A stretch of DNA of 64,000 bases from Parabacteroides faecis (GCF_014647375.1 NZ_BMPB01000001.1:434001-498000); one strand, 5' to 3'; shown: positions 17,446 through 27,816, counted from the first letter of the stretch. The notes: generated by a model from the letters alone, not told the origin. Made by a program: numbers and translations.

Positions 17446-20277
17446 TCATTTTTCAACCACCAGCCATGTATTTCCTCGGGCGGGAATAGTCACCTTGATA
17501 TCTACCGTATAGTCTCTGTTCAGCTTATAGGTAACCGGAGCATTCTCTTTCTCCCTGATCTTCGCCACATCGGAGAGGCCGGTGTAATAAAGCGGAAGCT
17601 GGATGGTACGGGTGATAGCCTGGTCGGTCGGGTTGAACAACAAGGCAAAGCCTTTCTCCTTTCCTTGCGGATCGACATGCATAAAGCCATCCCAGTCACG
17701 TCCGTCGGCACGGCGCAGGTGGATCAGTTCGCTGTTCAGAATATTCCGGTATTTCTTGTACCAGTCGATCACCTCCACCACGGCAGCTTTCGTCTCCGGG
17801 GTATCGTACAAACGGGGACCACGGTAACAAGCCTGTACACCGGCCCCATAGTTCTGGATCATATGTGCTTTATAATCGGGGATATGATCTTTCAAAGGCT
17901 CGAGTGTGGCGGCTGCCCCACCGCCATGATATTGGGTTAGCGGAACGAATGTCCAGCACATACCCGGCAGACGTTCCCACAGGCCGTCGTACATCACCTG
18001 GCGTCCCAGAACCAACTGCCGCTCACGCGGAAGCGACCAGTTCACCTCCCGGTAACCGATACCGACCTTCGTCCCACCGTTCAGCATATAACCGAAGTCG
18101 GGGATATTCGTATAAATACCTTTCTCACACATCCATTGGTACAGGTTCACGATCTGCTGGCGTTGTTTCCACTGGGAATCTTTCAAACCCTTATGATGGG
18201 CATGGCTGGTCGAAGCACAGACGTTGCCCGGGTAAGAGCCGTCGTTCTCAAAGACCGTCATTCCCGTCTTCTCGTAGAAAGAGCGTATCTTGCGGAAATA
18301 GTCATACCCCCACTCGCTGGAAAGACAAGGCGAACTACCGAAGATCATGCCTCCGCGCTTTCCTGTTTCCGGGTTGATAACATCCACCTCATCGCTGATC
18401 CAGCGGCTCGACAGCAGGGAATAACCGCCCAGTTCGATGCCTTTGGAATTGGCATATTCGGTAAATTCCTTAAACTTGGCAATGTTGGCTTCACTCTCAT
18501 CCTCCATATTCAGTCCGGAGCCGAAACTGAGGATAACCATCTCATAACCGGTCTCCGCACACTGGTCGATAGCCGTCTTCACCACCTTCGGGTCTGACGA
18601 TACACAATGGAGGAAGATCGGGTTCTCAGTCGTCCACGGAGCTATCTTACGGTACATCCGTTTCAGGAAAAGACCTTTCCGGTCACGGTCATCGCTATCG
18701 AAAGGCATCAGCCAGGTGCGGAAACTCCTGAACTTGCCACCGGCAGCAATATCTTCATCCGGTCCCATCGGGAGCTTTACCTCCAGCAGGCAAGGGGTGA
18801 GCAAGGGATAGTTGCACTGGGAAGTATAGCGCGGGTCGGTATTCCAGAACTCGGTCCGATCGGCTTCCCGCTCGGTAAAGCCCAGGAACGCCCAGTCGCT
18901 TTCGACATGGATATTCGGTTTCAGGAATTGTTCGGGACGCTTGGCTTCCACCGGAGACTCGGGTTCCGCCATAGCCAACTGCTCCAGCGTAAATTCGTCG
19001 AGCGTAATACGCATGTCGCTTGTATTCTCGATCTCCATCCATTTGCTGATGCAGGGGATGCCGTCATAGAGGGCGTAGTTGAGTTTCACCTTTACCCCTT
19101 TCAGGTAGTCCGGTCCTTCGAGATAGAAAGAGAGTACCTTCCCGGTCGTTTCACCCGGCTTCACCAGCGACCAGCGTTTGTTCGCCCAGTCGATACGAGG
19201 TGCCAGTTCGGTAATATCGAATCCTGTCACCCGGAACGAGTTCGGCAGGATGGTCAGGCTGTCGATCCATTTATATTGGGTATATCCGTATTCGAACTGC
19301 CCGTCGAGGCCGCCCAACGTATACACCTTATCGTCTATCTTCAAAATACCTTCATTGCTGACGGCACGCAGCATGCTTTCACCGGTCATCTGATTGATCA
19401 GGTCGACCGTTGCCAGGTTCGGGTAGACACGGAAGATACGGCTTACCAGGCCGTTGGAAAGGACAATATCTTTTCCATTATGCGTCTGGAAGATACCGGC
19501 TTTCACCCCTTTGGCATCGAGCAGCCAATCCTTCCCGGGACGTGCCACCGGCAGATCGATAACCGGTAATGCGGCGATCTTATTACGTAATTTCTTTTCC
19601 ACCGCTGCCGGCATCGTTTCGACAGCTCCTTTATAATCGGCATTAACCAGCGATGGTTTGATCTCGTTGTAAGAGAAGACCGGCTCGATCCAGTCGGCAT
19701 GGTCGCCGCTTACACCGTCTCCGCCATCTTCCACGATCAGCTCCAGGACATCCACCCCGGATACGTTCAACGATACTTCACGGGCTTTCTCGCCTCCACG
19801 AACCATCCCGCTGTTATACATCTCTTTCCCGTCACCTACCAGGCGGAAGACAACACTCCCTTTCCCCAGGGAACCGTCACCGGAACCTACTCCGACAAAC
19901 TGTTTCTTCCCTCCGGTACCATCTGTCCGGTAGAACAGCATCGTCCCGTCCGTCATAGGTATCTTACTGAAATCTTCTTTCCTGTAATCGAGCGAACGAT
20001 CGTTCACCCCTACTTTGCAGGTAAATTGGGAGGTGTTGTTACGCAGGCTCAGTTTGATCTTACTGTTTGCCTGTACGCCGACTCCTTGTTTAAACTGTTC
20101 ACCGGCTATCGTCAACGCTTCGCCGGTAACTGCCATATTCTTCATAGGCGAGCCGTACTGCTGATAGGCAAGAGATAAATCCATCTCCGGCAAGGAGAGG
20201 GTATTCTGGGCGTTAGCAGTCAGCCCCGATAAGAAAAATCCTCCCAGAAGGAGAAATAAAGAGATTGTCTTTTTCAT
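17446..20277 (-). CDS. NPCBM-containing exported alpha-galactosidase-like glycosidase
   Basis: Translation from ATG at 20277 (MKKTISLFLLL) gives 943 residues with a clean signal peptide ending ANAQ; an upstream in-frame ATG adds an implausible 14-residue leader. Residues about 30-205 form an NPCBM carbohydrate-binding domain (FKQGVGVQANSKI, then FTCKVGVND and VVFRLVGDGK). After a beta-sandwich, a TIM barrel contains YEMVILSFGSG, KGIELGGYSLLSSRW and TVFENDGSYPGNVC. The layout resembles clan GH-D (GH27/GH36-like) alpha-galactosidases; in the last motif Asp would be the nucleophile. Residues 880-943 form a C-terminal beta domain. The sugar specificity is inferred only. It is downstream of, and probably cotranscribed with, the propeller lipoprotein and GH97 genes. 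Confidence 0.68.
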   Translation of the reverse strand: MKKTISLFLLLGGFFLSGLTANAQNTLSLPEMDLSLAYQQYGSPMKNMAVTGEALTIAGEQFKQGVGVQANSKIKLSLRNNTSQFTCKVGVNDRSLDYRKEDFSKIPMTDGTMLFYRTDGTGGKKQFVGVGSGDGSLGKGSVVFRLVGDGKEMYNSGMVRGGEKAREVSLNVSGVDVLELIVEDGGDGVSGDHADWIEPVFSYNEIKPSLVNADYKGAVETMPAAVEKKLRNKIAALPVIDLPVARPGKDWLLDAKGVKAGIFQTHNGKDIVLSNGLVSRIFRVYPNLATVDLINQMTGESMLRAVSNEGILKIDDKVYTLGGLDGQFEYGYTQYKWIDSLTILPNSFRVTGFDITELAPRIDWANKRWSLVKPGETTGKVLSFYLEGPDYLKGVKVKLNYALYDGIPCISKWMEIENTSDMRITLDEFTLEQLAMAEPESPVEAKRPEQFLKPNIHVESDWAFLGFTEREADRTEFWNTDPRYTSQCNYPLLTPCLLEVKLPMGPDEDIAAGGKFRSFRTWLMPFDSDDRDRKGLFLKRMYRKIAPWTTENPIFLHCVSSDPKVVKTAIDQCAETGYEMVILSFGSGLNMEDESEANIAKFKEFTEYANSKGIELGGYSLLSSRWISDEVDVINPETGKRGGMIFGSSPCLSSEWGYDYFRKIRSFYEKTGMTVFENDGSYPGNVCASTSHAHHKGLKDSQWKQRQQIVNLYQWMCEKGIYTNIPDFGYMLNGGTKVGIGYREVNWSLPRERQLVLGRQVMYDGLWERLPGMCWTFVPLTQYHGGGAAATLEPLKDHIPDYKAHMIQNYGAGVQACYRGPRLYDTPETKAAVVEVIDWYKKYRNILNSELIHLRRADGRDWDGFMHVDPQGKEKGFALLFNPTDQAITRTIQLPLYYTGLSDVAKIREKENAPVTYKLNRDYTVDIKVTIPARGNTWLVVEK

Positions 20278-20354
20278 GGTAAAATTCAACATATGTATAA
20301 GTCCCCCAAAGATACTCAAATATATATCCGGCGACCTTATGATTAATAATCGTT

Positions 20355-21590
20355 TTATTTCCCTGTCATTCGTTTCAGCGGGATCTGTACATTAAAACAT
20401 CCTCCGTCCGTACGTGGATTGACATCGACAACTGCACAGGCAGCATATAATATCAAAGGATTCCCCTTGTCATCCAACAATAGTTGCGGACGTTCCAGAC
20501 GGTCTACCCGAATAGTATCGCCGGAGTCCAGTATCAACTCTTTTTTGAGGAACCGGGAGTGCTCAGGCTGTAACCAGTCGATACCGTCTTTCGAATACAT
20601 CAGGGCCAGAGAAGGCTCTCCTTTCGTGAACTTCCCGGTAAAGTCCTTGAATATGGCATAAAAGAGTTTGTCGGTCTGATTATACCAGACATAAGGATCT
20701 TCGGCAGATAACTTCTCGCCACCTGTCGTCTCTACGGTAAATATCTCCCGGTCGAGGGGGACGAACGGCCCCACCGGCGAATCGCCAATAGCCACTCCGT
20801 GCACACCTCTCCAGGTAGGGTCATAGATATTCCCTTTGAAATAAAGCAGATATTTCTGATCGGAAGGACGATAAACGACCGAAGGATTCACTACGATAAT
20901 ATTATCCGGCAACGGTTTCGTTCCCTCGGGGGAAGGGTCTACGATAGCATCCTGTTTCACCCGGGTTCGGGGTGTCAATAAAGGCCGGTCGAAATGAGTA
21001 TAGTCTCCTTTCAACAGGCGATCGAACGACTCGAACTCTATTACCCCGATTTTCAGCCACTGCTGGATACGGCTACGCCGGTCGAGCTCACCGGAAGAAC
21101 ATCGTATGGGAACCTGTCCTGCAGGATCAGTTCCTCCGATATAATACAGATAATATTTACCGTTGAACCGCCGTATATGCGGGTTATGGACTGTCTGGGC
21201 ATCCCATGATGAGGTATCGGGGGCATATCCGTCCGGATTCAGGAAGAACCCGAGAAAACGGAAACCGCCGTCGGGCCTGTCGGATACGGCAAGTCCCAGT
21301 TTTGAACCCAATACCCAGGCATCGGAAAACTTATAAGTACCCGCCTCAAACCCGGTAAAAACAAGATAGTATTTACCGTCTTCCCCCTGAATAGGTGATG
21401 CCCCCCAGACAAAATGCCCGTCCACCTGAAAGCAGGAATGCCCGGTCACCCGGGAACTATCAGCCGATATGATCCGTAGACCTACCGCCTCCGACTGATA
21501 CCGACAGTTCTCCTCCGGAGATAAAGACCGGCAACCGCCACCCAGTAGCAACCCGGTCAGTGCTATAATGAACAAACTTTCTTTCTTCAT
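20355..21590 (-). CDS. Beta-propeller glycosidase-like lipoprotein (GH43/GH117-like fold)
   Basis: ATG at 21590 gives 411 residues beginning MKKESLFII with lipobox GGGC; an in-frame start 60 bp upstream would bury the signal. Repeated blades carry the motifs GEDGKYYLVFTG, FNGKYYLYYIGG, DQKYLLYFKGN and KLFYAIFKDFTG. The motifs VHNPHIRRFNGKYY, VNPSVVYRPSDQKYL and AEDPYVWY resemble the acidic and aromatic sites of five-bladed clan F/J glycosidases (GH43, GH117 and relatives). I cannot fix the family or the catalytic triad with confidence. Attachment to a membrane by lipid and its place between GH97 and the NPCBM enzyme suggest it trims side chains of the same glycan. Confidence 0.72.
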   Translation of the reverse strand: MKKESLFIIALTGLLLGGGCRSLSPEENCRYQSEAVGLRIISADSSRVTGHSCFQVDGHFVWGASPIQGEDGKYYLVFTGFEAGTYKFSDAWVLGSKLGLAVSDRPDGGFRFLGFFLNPDGYAPDTSSWDAQTVHNPHIRRFNGKYYLYYIGGTDPAGQVPIRCSSGELDRRSRIQQWLKIGVIEFESFDRLLKGDYTHFDRPLLTPRTRVKQDAIVDPSPEGTKPLPDNIIVVNPSVVYRPSDQKYLLYFKGNIYDPTWRGVHGVAIGDSPVGPFVPLDREIFTVETTGGEKLSAEDPYVWYNQTDKLFYAIFKDFTGKFTKGEPSLALMYSKDGIDWLQPEHSRFLKKELILDSGDTIRVDRLERPQLLLDDKGNPLILYAACAVVDVNPRTDGGCFNVQIPLKRMTGK

Positions 21591-21721
21591 CTGACAATTT
21601 CTGCAAATTCTATTAACCAGACTGGCTGTACCCAGGGGTAATATCTGCATGATATTTAATACAAAAATAGGTCTTCATCTTCCTCCCGGAAATAGCAAAT
21701 AATTGCCTATTACGTGGATAA

Positions 21722-23698
21722 TTATTGCTTACCGTTTACGGATATGCGTGCCACAAAACCTCCTCCCGACATTAGTTCTTCCTTTATTCGCTGTCCGGAA
21801 CGTATTTTACTCTTCTTTACCCCGATCTGTTTCCGGTTACCGGGAGTATCCGAGGCTATTTCCATATGATATTTACCTTTTGGCAAGAAATCCAGCTTTG
21901 CATCAAACGTCCTGGCGGTCTCTCCGTTGAGAACGGTCAGATACCAGACATCTCCCTTTCTCCGTGCTAAAGCAGCCAGTTGCCCGATCTCGCTTTCCGG
22001 CAACACGATTGTCTCATCCCAGGTCACCGGGACACTTTCTATGAACGATCTACCGGGGCACGACAGCATATCTTCCATGTCTGCCGCAAAGATCAACATC
22101 GGAGAAGTGAACATATAGATCGATGACAGTTGATGGCCAAAAGTTACGGACGGATGACAAAAACCACGGAAATTCAAAGGTGTATAGTCAGCCGGACCTA
22201 CCAGCCAACGGGTAAACGGCAATACCGTATTATGATAAGGCCAGGGCGGACCCGGAGCCCAGCTATTCTCTCCGCCTACACACTCCAGTCCTCTTACTGC
22301 TTCTTTCGCCAGTAAGTTCGGATAGGTATACGAATCACCTGTCGGTTTATTCACGCCGTGAAAGATGACCATTAATTTTTCTTTGGCTGCAGCTTTCAGA
22401 ATATCTTCCATCAGATTGACCGTAAAGACATTCTCCGTATGGAAGAAGTCTATTTTCAGACCTTTCACTCCTACTTCCGCACACTTCTTCATAAAATCGG
22501 CACGCTCTTCCGCATCTACCAGACCCACATCGGATTTATTTCCAAACCGGGGAGACGAAGAACGCCATACCCAGATATCTACATTCTTTGCTTTGGCATA
22601 ATCTACCAGGTCTTTCAACATCTCCCACTTGGTTCGTCCGTTTGCCTCTTTTTCCGTTTGCTGCCACAACTCCCAGCCGTCGTCTACCACAACAGACTCG
22701 ATACCCAGTTCGGCACATCCGTCCACATATTTTTTATGATTGGCAACACTCAGCCGATCATTGCCTTCCACCAACCAGGTAAAGGTCGCTCTGCCCGGTT
22801 TGATCCAGTCGGTCTTCGCCCCGTCAGGGAAAAGCGTTTTATCCGGTTGGTCGGATACCTGAGCGATAATCCGGTTGTTCACCAGACCATTCAGATCTTT
22901 TGCCAGCATAAGAACGCGCCAGGGAGTTACGATTTCCCCGCTTTGCCCTTTCGGAGAGATGGTCCACGGTACATTACGTACAGCTTCATGCCAGTATTTT
23001 GCAGGTGGAAGGCCGGTTATTATCCCCGTTTCCATATGCCCTTTATTCTCTACATAACCGAATTGTACCGTGTTCGGAGCTGTTCCAAATAGTACGGCTC
23101 CATGATAATTGAACAGATTCGCTTCCGTGATCGCTGCATAAATCCCATTCGGCAGATGGAAAGTGGCAGGCGGAGCCAGTAGTTCACCTTCTATACGGTC
23201 GGTCTCCCGCTCCTGGTACTCTTGTAACCAGCCATATTGGAAAGGGCCGCTGGCATACCAGACTTTCGTCTGTGACGGAAAAATAAATGATGTTTCCTCT
23301 CCGTAAATACAGACTGGTCCCTCTGCCGGAACACGGTAACGCAAGGCGATACCGTCCTGAAATATTCGGATATCCATATAAAAACGGCTTCCGTCGGCTT
23401 GCTGTAACTCATAGACAAGCGTATTATTTTCCTTTTTTTCCTTGTTAAGCAGCTGAACGTCTTTCCCCAGCTGACGGTGGTCGATATTCAGCCCCAAAGG
23501 GGCTTCCCGGATAACTGGATTTTCCTCATAAGAGACATCCAGCACCAATTGCTTATCGGCATTCGCCTCTACTTTCAACTTTACCGGGGTAGCACCAGAC
23601 ATGGCATCAACCCCCTCTGCATCCTTCCCTTTTACGAGCTGATCAACACTCAGTAAAAGCAATGCTATCACTAAAATTTTCGATACATGATTATTCAT
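21722..23698 (-). CDS. GH97 glycosidase, retaining alpha-galactosidase-like subgroup
   Basis: A 658-residue exported enzyme with a signal sequence in residues 1-24. The N-terminal beta-sandwich is followed by the barrel: FTWLVEGNDRLSVANHKKYVD, IESVVVDDGWELW, VKGLKIDFFHTEN and VRGLECVGGENSW. Asp417 and Glu472 occupy the positions of nucleophile and acid/base in the retaining GH97 alpha-galactosidases (Asp415/Glu470 in the Bacteroides thetaiotaomicron enzyme BtGH97b), whereas inverting SusB-type enzymes lack this Asp. Length is normal for the family. It starts an operon with the propeller lipoprotein and NPCBM enzyme, and a strong terminator upstream isolates it from GH31. Confidence 0.9.
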   Translation of the reverse strand: MNNHVSKILVIALLLLSVDQLVKGKDAEGVDAMSGATPVKLKVEANADKQLVLDVSYEENPVIREAPLGLNIDHRQLGKDVQLLNKEKKENNTLVYELQQADGSRFYMDIRIFQDGIALRYRVPAEGPVCIYGEETSFIFPSQTKVWYASGPFQYGWLQEYQERETDRIEGELLAPPATFHLPNGIYAAITEANLFNYHGAVLFGTAPNTVQFGYVENKGHMETGIITGLPPAKYWHEAVRNVPWTISPKGQSGEIVTPWRVLMLAKDLNGLVNNRIIAQVSDQPDKTLFPDGAKTDWIKPGRATFTWLVEGNDRLSVANHKKYVDGCAELGIESVVVDDGWELWQQTEKEANGRTKWEMLKDLVDYAKAKNVDIWVWRSSSPRFGNKSDVGLVDAEERADFMKKCAEVGVKGLKIDFFHTENVFTVNLMEDILKAAAKEKLMVIFHGVNKPTGDSYTYPNLLAKEAVRGLECVGGENSWAPGPPWPYHNTVLPFTRWLVGPADYTPLNFRGFCHPSVTFGHQLSSIYMFTSPMLIFAADMEDMLSCPGRSFIESVPVTWDETIVLPESEIGQLAALARRKGDVWYLTVLNGETARTFDAKLDFLPKGKYHMEIASDTPGNRKQIGVKKSKIRSGQRIKEELMSGGGFVARISVNGKQ

Positions 23699-23791
23699 CT
23701 CAAGTTATATTAGGGTTCCAAACTTTGAAATGGTAAAAATAGGAAACAATCCGGTTGAGACTTTTATAAAATACGAGTATTATTTTGCAAA

Positions 23792-23837
23792 ATCCGGGAT
23801 TAGGGAGATCTGTTTCACTACCGCCCTAATCCCGGAT
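23792..23837 (-). terminator. Terminator hairpin after GH31
   Basis: A perfect 14-bp stem, ATCCGGGATTAGGG (23792-23805) with CCCTAATCCCGGAT (23824-23837), lies 60 bases past the GH31 stop. On the minus strand it is followed by TTTTGC. It closes the SusC-SusD-GH31 transcript. Confidence 0.85.
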
Positions 23838-23896
23838 ATAGATGTTTTATAATTTGCAGCTCTGGTCACCGACAGACTATTAGCAGTTGTCGATAC

Positions 23897-26047
23897 TCAC
23901 TTGACAGTCATAAAGCGGAAATTATAATCACTGAATGACCAGACTTTAGCCCCTTCAGGAATGACAGCTCTTCCCGTTTTATTTCCATCCGCATCTACAT
24001 CCACTTTCAGAACGATACGGGAGAAGTCTCCTTTCTCATAGTCAAAACTTTTCCCGTCATCATCATACAAATTATAAGAAGAAGCTGCTTTGCCATAATG
24101 ACGTACTTCCAGCGGCAGTTTTTCATCCTTCACCTTTGTCACGACCGGCCATAGAGGAATAATACCTCCATCTTTCACATATACTGGAATTTTTGACAAC
24201 CCGGGAGAAACTGTTATCACCTCTCCTTCTCCAGCAAACTCTCCTGTATAGAAATCATACCATTTACCTTGCGGCAGGATCACCTGACGTTCTTTCTCAC
24301 CTGCAAACAGAGGGGCGACAAGCAGGTTCGGACCCACCATAAACTGGTCCTTCACCTCTTTCCTTACAGCCATCGCATACGGATTGGCTGTCGCATCCAA
24401 CACCCCTTTTTCTGTTTGGGCATCCGCCTGATAACCTTCTTCCAGATTCATGGCACGAACAGGAGGTATTCCTTCAAAAGCATAATCGGCAAAAGCCGTA
24501 TAGAGGTAAGGAATCAGTTGCATACGTAATTTTGCAATCTCATTCACCTCATCCGTCACATCCGAGAACGACCAGGGCTTTGTTCCGTCTGCCCAGGCAT
24601 TCAGCATTGCCAAAGGAGAAAAACAAACCGTCTGCATACGACGCAACCACTCTTCTGAAGTCTTAGAAGCACGCACCTCAGGAGTCCACAAAACTCCGAT
24701 AAACGAACTATTAATCAATGCTGTAATAAAATCTTTATGATTATAATAGTCATTATAAATTACATACGGATAAGAAGACGTTCCTGCATTACCGGCACGA
24801 ACCAGTCCGTATGTTCGCTCATTCCGTTTATGATACATTTGCGTGGTTATATCCTGCATCAGGGAACCGTAAATCTGACGCATTTGTTCGGCTGGATGTC
24901 CGGATGGGAAGGTTGCAACATCAGGCCAAAGCCAAGAATCGAAGCCATCGTTTTCATCCATCTTATATCCGCTAACACCTTTATCCAGCTGGTGCTTTTC
25001 AAAATGTTCCGTCATGATCTTTTTTGCTTCCGGCATTGAATAATCGGGAACGATACCACACCAGACAGTATGGGAGCCGGTATAGGGTTCTATTTTATCA
25101 TACAGTTCTCCATCAGGAGATACATATGGGTTTATCCAGACATTTGTTTTGATATTCTTATCATTCAATCCATTCACAAAGCCTTCCGGGTCTGGGAAAC
25201 GTCCCGGATCCCATTCATAGGTACAAGGATATGAACGGCTCATCCAGCCAGGTTCAAGGCCAATCACACTCAGAGGAAAACCACGCTTTTCAAATTCGGC
25301 AACTTCATCATTCACATCCTTATCAGAAAATAAGGAAGGTACGCGATGCCAGAATCCTAATCCCCATCGGGGCGGCAATGTTCCTCCCCCGTTATAGAGG
25401 TTAAAACGGCGTACCACATCTAACATCGTCGGTCCGCCGAAAAGAATGACTTCAACACCATCTGACGGTACCAGAAACTCCAGATTATCCGAATAAGGCT
25501 GAGCTTCCCAATTCTTATCACTATTCCGGTCTCTCACAACCGGAGGATTTTTACTGTCTTTACGCACGGAAGTACCCACCCATACATCTATATAACGGGC
25601 TGAGTTGATTAATGCACCATACCCCCGGGAAGAGACAAAGAAAGGAACAGGTGCATGCGTACGGCCATCGTCCTTACCACCATAATGGTCCACATGTAAA
25701 CGCATGATACGCCCTCTCTGTTCTACCGTTTTAAAATTCAATCCTAAACCAAATATCTTTTCCCCTTTCTCCAGCGGAAAACGGATATAGGTCTTTCCGT
25801 CGATCTGCTCAAAACTGATATCCTCTTCAGATACCGGCAGTGAAACATCTCCCATCTTTCGGATAGCATCCAACTTCGGAGTTATGTGTAATTCACTCAA
25901 TAAATTAACCTTCTCAGGCGTCCCGACAGAAATATTCCATACTCCAGCCGCTTTTTCTTGCCATTCTACTCCAGTCTTTTTCTCTGTAGAATGATTACAT
26001 GCACTTAGAAAACCAAGTACACAAATTAGTGTCAGGTATCTTCTCAT
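23897..26047 (-). CDS. GH31 alpha-glycosidase lipoprotein
   Basis: ATG at 26047 gives 716 residues starting MRRYLTLICVLGFLSAC, with a lipobox; the longer in-frame start would overlap the SusD gene and hide the signal. The N-terminal GH31 beta-sandwich (KIFGLGLNFKTVEQRG) precedes a barrel with LPPRWGLGFWHR and IGLEPGWM. GYKMDENDGFD carries the expected nucleophile (Asp364 from this start), and YPYVIYNDYYNH the expected acid/base (Asp433). The second motif has Asn-Asp where most members have Gly-Asp. GH31 members act as alpha-glucosidases, alpha-xylosidases or alpha-galactosidases by a retaining mechanism; specificity here is open. It follows the SusC/SusD pair by 59 bp in the same operon. Confidence 0.9.
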   Translation of the reverse strand: MRRYLTLICVLGFLSACNHSTEKKTGVEWQEKAAGVWNISVGTPEKVNLLSELHITPKLDAIRKMGDVSLPVSEEDISFEQIDGKTYIRFPLEKGEKIFGLGLNFKTVEQRGRIMRLHVDHYGGKDDGRTHAPVPFFVSSRGYGALINSARYIDVWVGTSVRKDSKNPPVVRDRNSDKNWEAQPYSDNLEFLVPSDGVEVILFGGPTMLDVVRRFNLYNGGGTLPPRWGLGFWHRVPSLFSDKDVNDEVAEFEKRGFPLSVIGLEPGWMSRSYPCTYEWDPGRFPDPEGFVNGLNDKNIKTNVWINPYVSPDGELYDKIEPYTGSHTVWCGIVPDYSMPEAKKIMTEHFEKHQLDKGVSGYKMDENDGFDSWLWPDVATFPSGHPAEQMRQIYGSLMQDITTQMYHKRNERTYGLVRAGNAGTSSYPYVIYNDYYNHKDFITALINSSFIGVLWTPEVRASKTSEEWLRRMQTVCFSPLAMLNAWADGTKPWSFSDVTDEVNEIAKLRMQLIPYLYTAFADYAFEGIPPVRAMNLEEGYQADAQTEKGVLDATANPYAMAVRKEVKDQFMVGPNLLVAPLFAGEKERQVILPQGKWYDFYTGEFAGEGEVITVSPGLSKIPVYVKDGGIIPLWPVVTKVKDEKLPLEVRHYGKAASSYNLYDDDGKSFDYEKGDFSRIVLKVDVDADGNKTGRAVIPEGAKVWSFSDYNFRFMTVK

Positions 26048-26106
26048 TATACTACATATTTGATAAGAAGGCAGGAACGCCGTCCCCGCCTCCATAATTA
26101 TTAAAA

Positions 26107-27816
26107 TCAATCTAACGGATTGAATGTTCCGCCGCTCCATCCTTGTGTCTGCTCCATCTTGGAATTAGTTTCCAGATATTTGTTCGGTATGGCATAAAAA
26201 TAATAGTTATCTTTAAAATCGATTGTAAACTTCTTATCCAGAACAACCAATGAGTCTCTGAAGTAAGTGCCATAATCATTCTCAAAGTCAACCGTATCCT
26301 TTATTTTATTGAATTCTTCTTCAGGAATATTCAGTTTTGGCTGAACGCCGTGACGAACTTTACCATTCAATTCCGAAGCAAACATACGTCTGCGTCGCAA
26401 ATCCCAATAACGTTTTCCTTCAAAAGCCAGCTCGATCTTTCTTTCAAGCATGATTGCATCAATCATCTGATCCGATGTCATCCCCTCCTTCAAACCATAC
26501 ATTCCATTATTTCCGGCAAGTATTCCTGCCCTTTCTCTGATCGCTTTCAAAACAGCGTAAGCTTCATCTGTTCTGCCTAACATAGCTGCACATTCTGCAT
26601 AGTTCAACAACACTTCAGCATAACGGATTTCGATCCAGTCCGTACTGCTTCGTTCCGTATAATAGGGTGTGTAAGACGGATCGACAGCCTTTCTGCAATA
26701 AAATCCTGTTGCAGTTGGCATATTTAATTCAGCACCAACGTAAGTCCACTGCTTTCTTCCGCTTTTACCGCTTAATTCCCATGTACAACTATTATATGCA
26801 ACTGTTGTTTTAAACCGCGGATCACGGTTTTTCCAATATAGAACAGGATCATAGTCCTTCGATTCTGAAATAGGTACTCCTGTAACCATCGGATAAGACT
26901 CAACCATTTCCAATGTCGGATGATTTGCTCCCGCATGATTCTGTGCCTCAGAAATTGGACGTGTAGATGCATTCCAATAATTTACAGCACCCGGTTCCTG
27001 GTATCTGCGTCCCCAAACGACTTCTTTGTTCATTTCATCATACCACAAATTCTCGTAACTGGGGTATAGGCCATAGCCATTTGCTTCCAGTTCTTCTTTT
27101 GCTTGTTTATTCACCTTATAGGCAGTTTCCCAACGATCGGTATGATTATCCGGATTAAACTGCGGACTTGCATAATACAACAACACACGTCCTTTGAATG
27201 CAAGTGCAGCAGCCTTAGTAGCCCTGCCGAGATCATCACCAGTCCAGCTCCAAGGTAAATTTTCATAAGCATAATCCAGATCCTGCAGGATAATATCTAT
27301 ACATTCGGAGGTTTTATTACGAGTCACCAACAGATCATCCGTCAGTTTCTGTGGTCTGAGGATCATCGGCATACCACCGTAAACGCGTACCATACCGAAA
27401 TAGCGCCAGGCACGCAAAATAGAGGCCTGTGCTTTCAGGCTGGTACAAGTCTCAGCATCTATAGCCGGATTATCTTCCAGTTTCTCAAATAACAAGTTGA
27501 TATTACGGATACAGCCATAGTACCAATAATCCACAGATGCAGTCGTCAACTGACCATACAGATAAGCATCCCCTCCTTCTGACTCATCCGAATAAGCTGA
27601 AAAATAGGGGATAGCGGCATCAGCATCTCCATCTGCTTCTCCATCCCATTTGGGCAGATTCCTTTCATATAACCGGTTCAGATAAGCAGTCGCATACTTA
27701 GCATCACCCCACACCTGGTCGTCCGTAACGGCAGACAAATCTTTTTTATCAAGGATATCTGAACATCCCATACTCACTGTTAATAATGAGCCGAATAAGA
27801 AATATTTTACATTCAT
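26107..27816 (-). CDS. SusD/RagB glycan-binding lipoprotein
   Basis: From ATG at 27816 the protein has 569 residues and begins MNVKYFLFGSLLTVSMGC, a lipoprotein signal with lipobox SMGC; an ATG four codons earlier is possible. Family features include SILRAWRYFGMVRVYGGMPMIL (near 125-145), DWIEIRYAEVLLNYAECA and IELAFEGKRYWDLRRRRMF, the last being the usual SusD C-terminal helix region. The C-terminus ends TQGWSGGTFNPLD, close to the end of the other large SusD at 56675. It starts 20 bases after its SusC partner, so the two are translated from one message. The pair belongs to the sigma/FecR-controlled locus. Confidence 0.95.
   Translation of the reverse strand: MNVKYFLFGSLLTVSMGCSDILDKKDLSAVTDDQVWGDAKYATAYLNRLYERNLPKWDGEADGDADAAIPYFSAYSDESEGGDAYLYGQLTTASVDYWYYGCIRNINLLFEKLEDNPAIDAETCTSLKAQASILRAWRYFGMVRVYGGMPMILRPQKLTDDLLVTRNKTSECIDIILQDLDYAYENLPWSWTGDDLGRATKAAALAFKGRVLLYYASPQFNPDNHTDRWETAYKVNKQAKEELEANGYGLYPSYENLWYDEMNKEVVWGRRYQEPGAVNYWNASTRPISEAQNHAGANHPTLEMVESYPMVTGVPISESKDYDPVLYWKNRDPRFKTTVAYNSCTWELSGKSGRKQWTYVGAELNMPTATGFYCRKAVDPSYTPYYTERSSTDWIEIRYAEVLLNYAECAAMLGRTDEAYAVLKAIRERAGILAGNNGMYGLKEGMTSDQMIDAIMLERKIELAFEGKRYWDLRRRRMFASELNGKVRHGVQPKLNIPEEEFNKIKDTVDFENDYGTYFRDSLVVLDKKFTIDFKDNYYFYAIPNKYLETNSKMEQTQGWSGGTFNPLD

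Noticed and set aside
18607-19569. A 320-codon open frame on the plus strand
   Set aside because: It is antisense to the NPCBM glycosidase, whose domains and catalytic motifs are clear.
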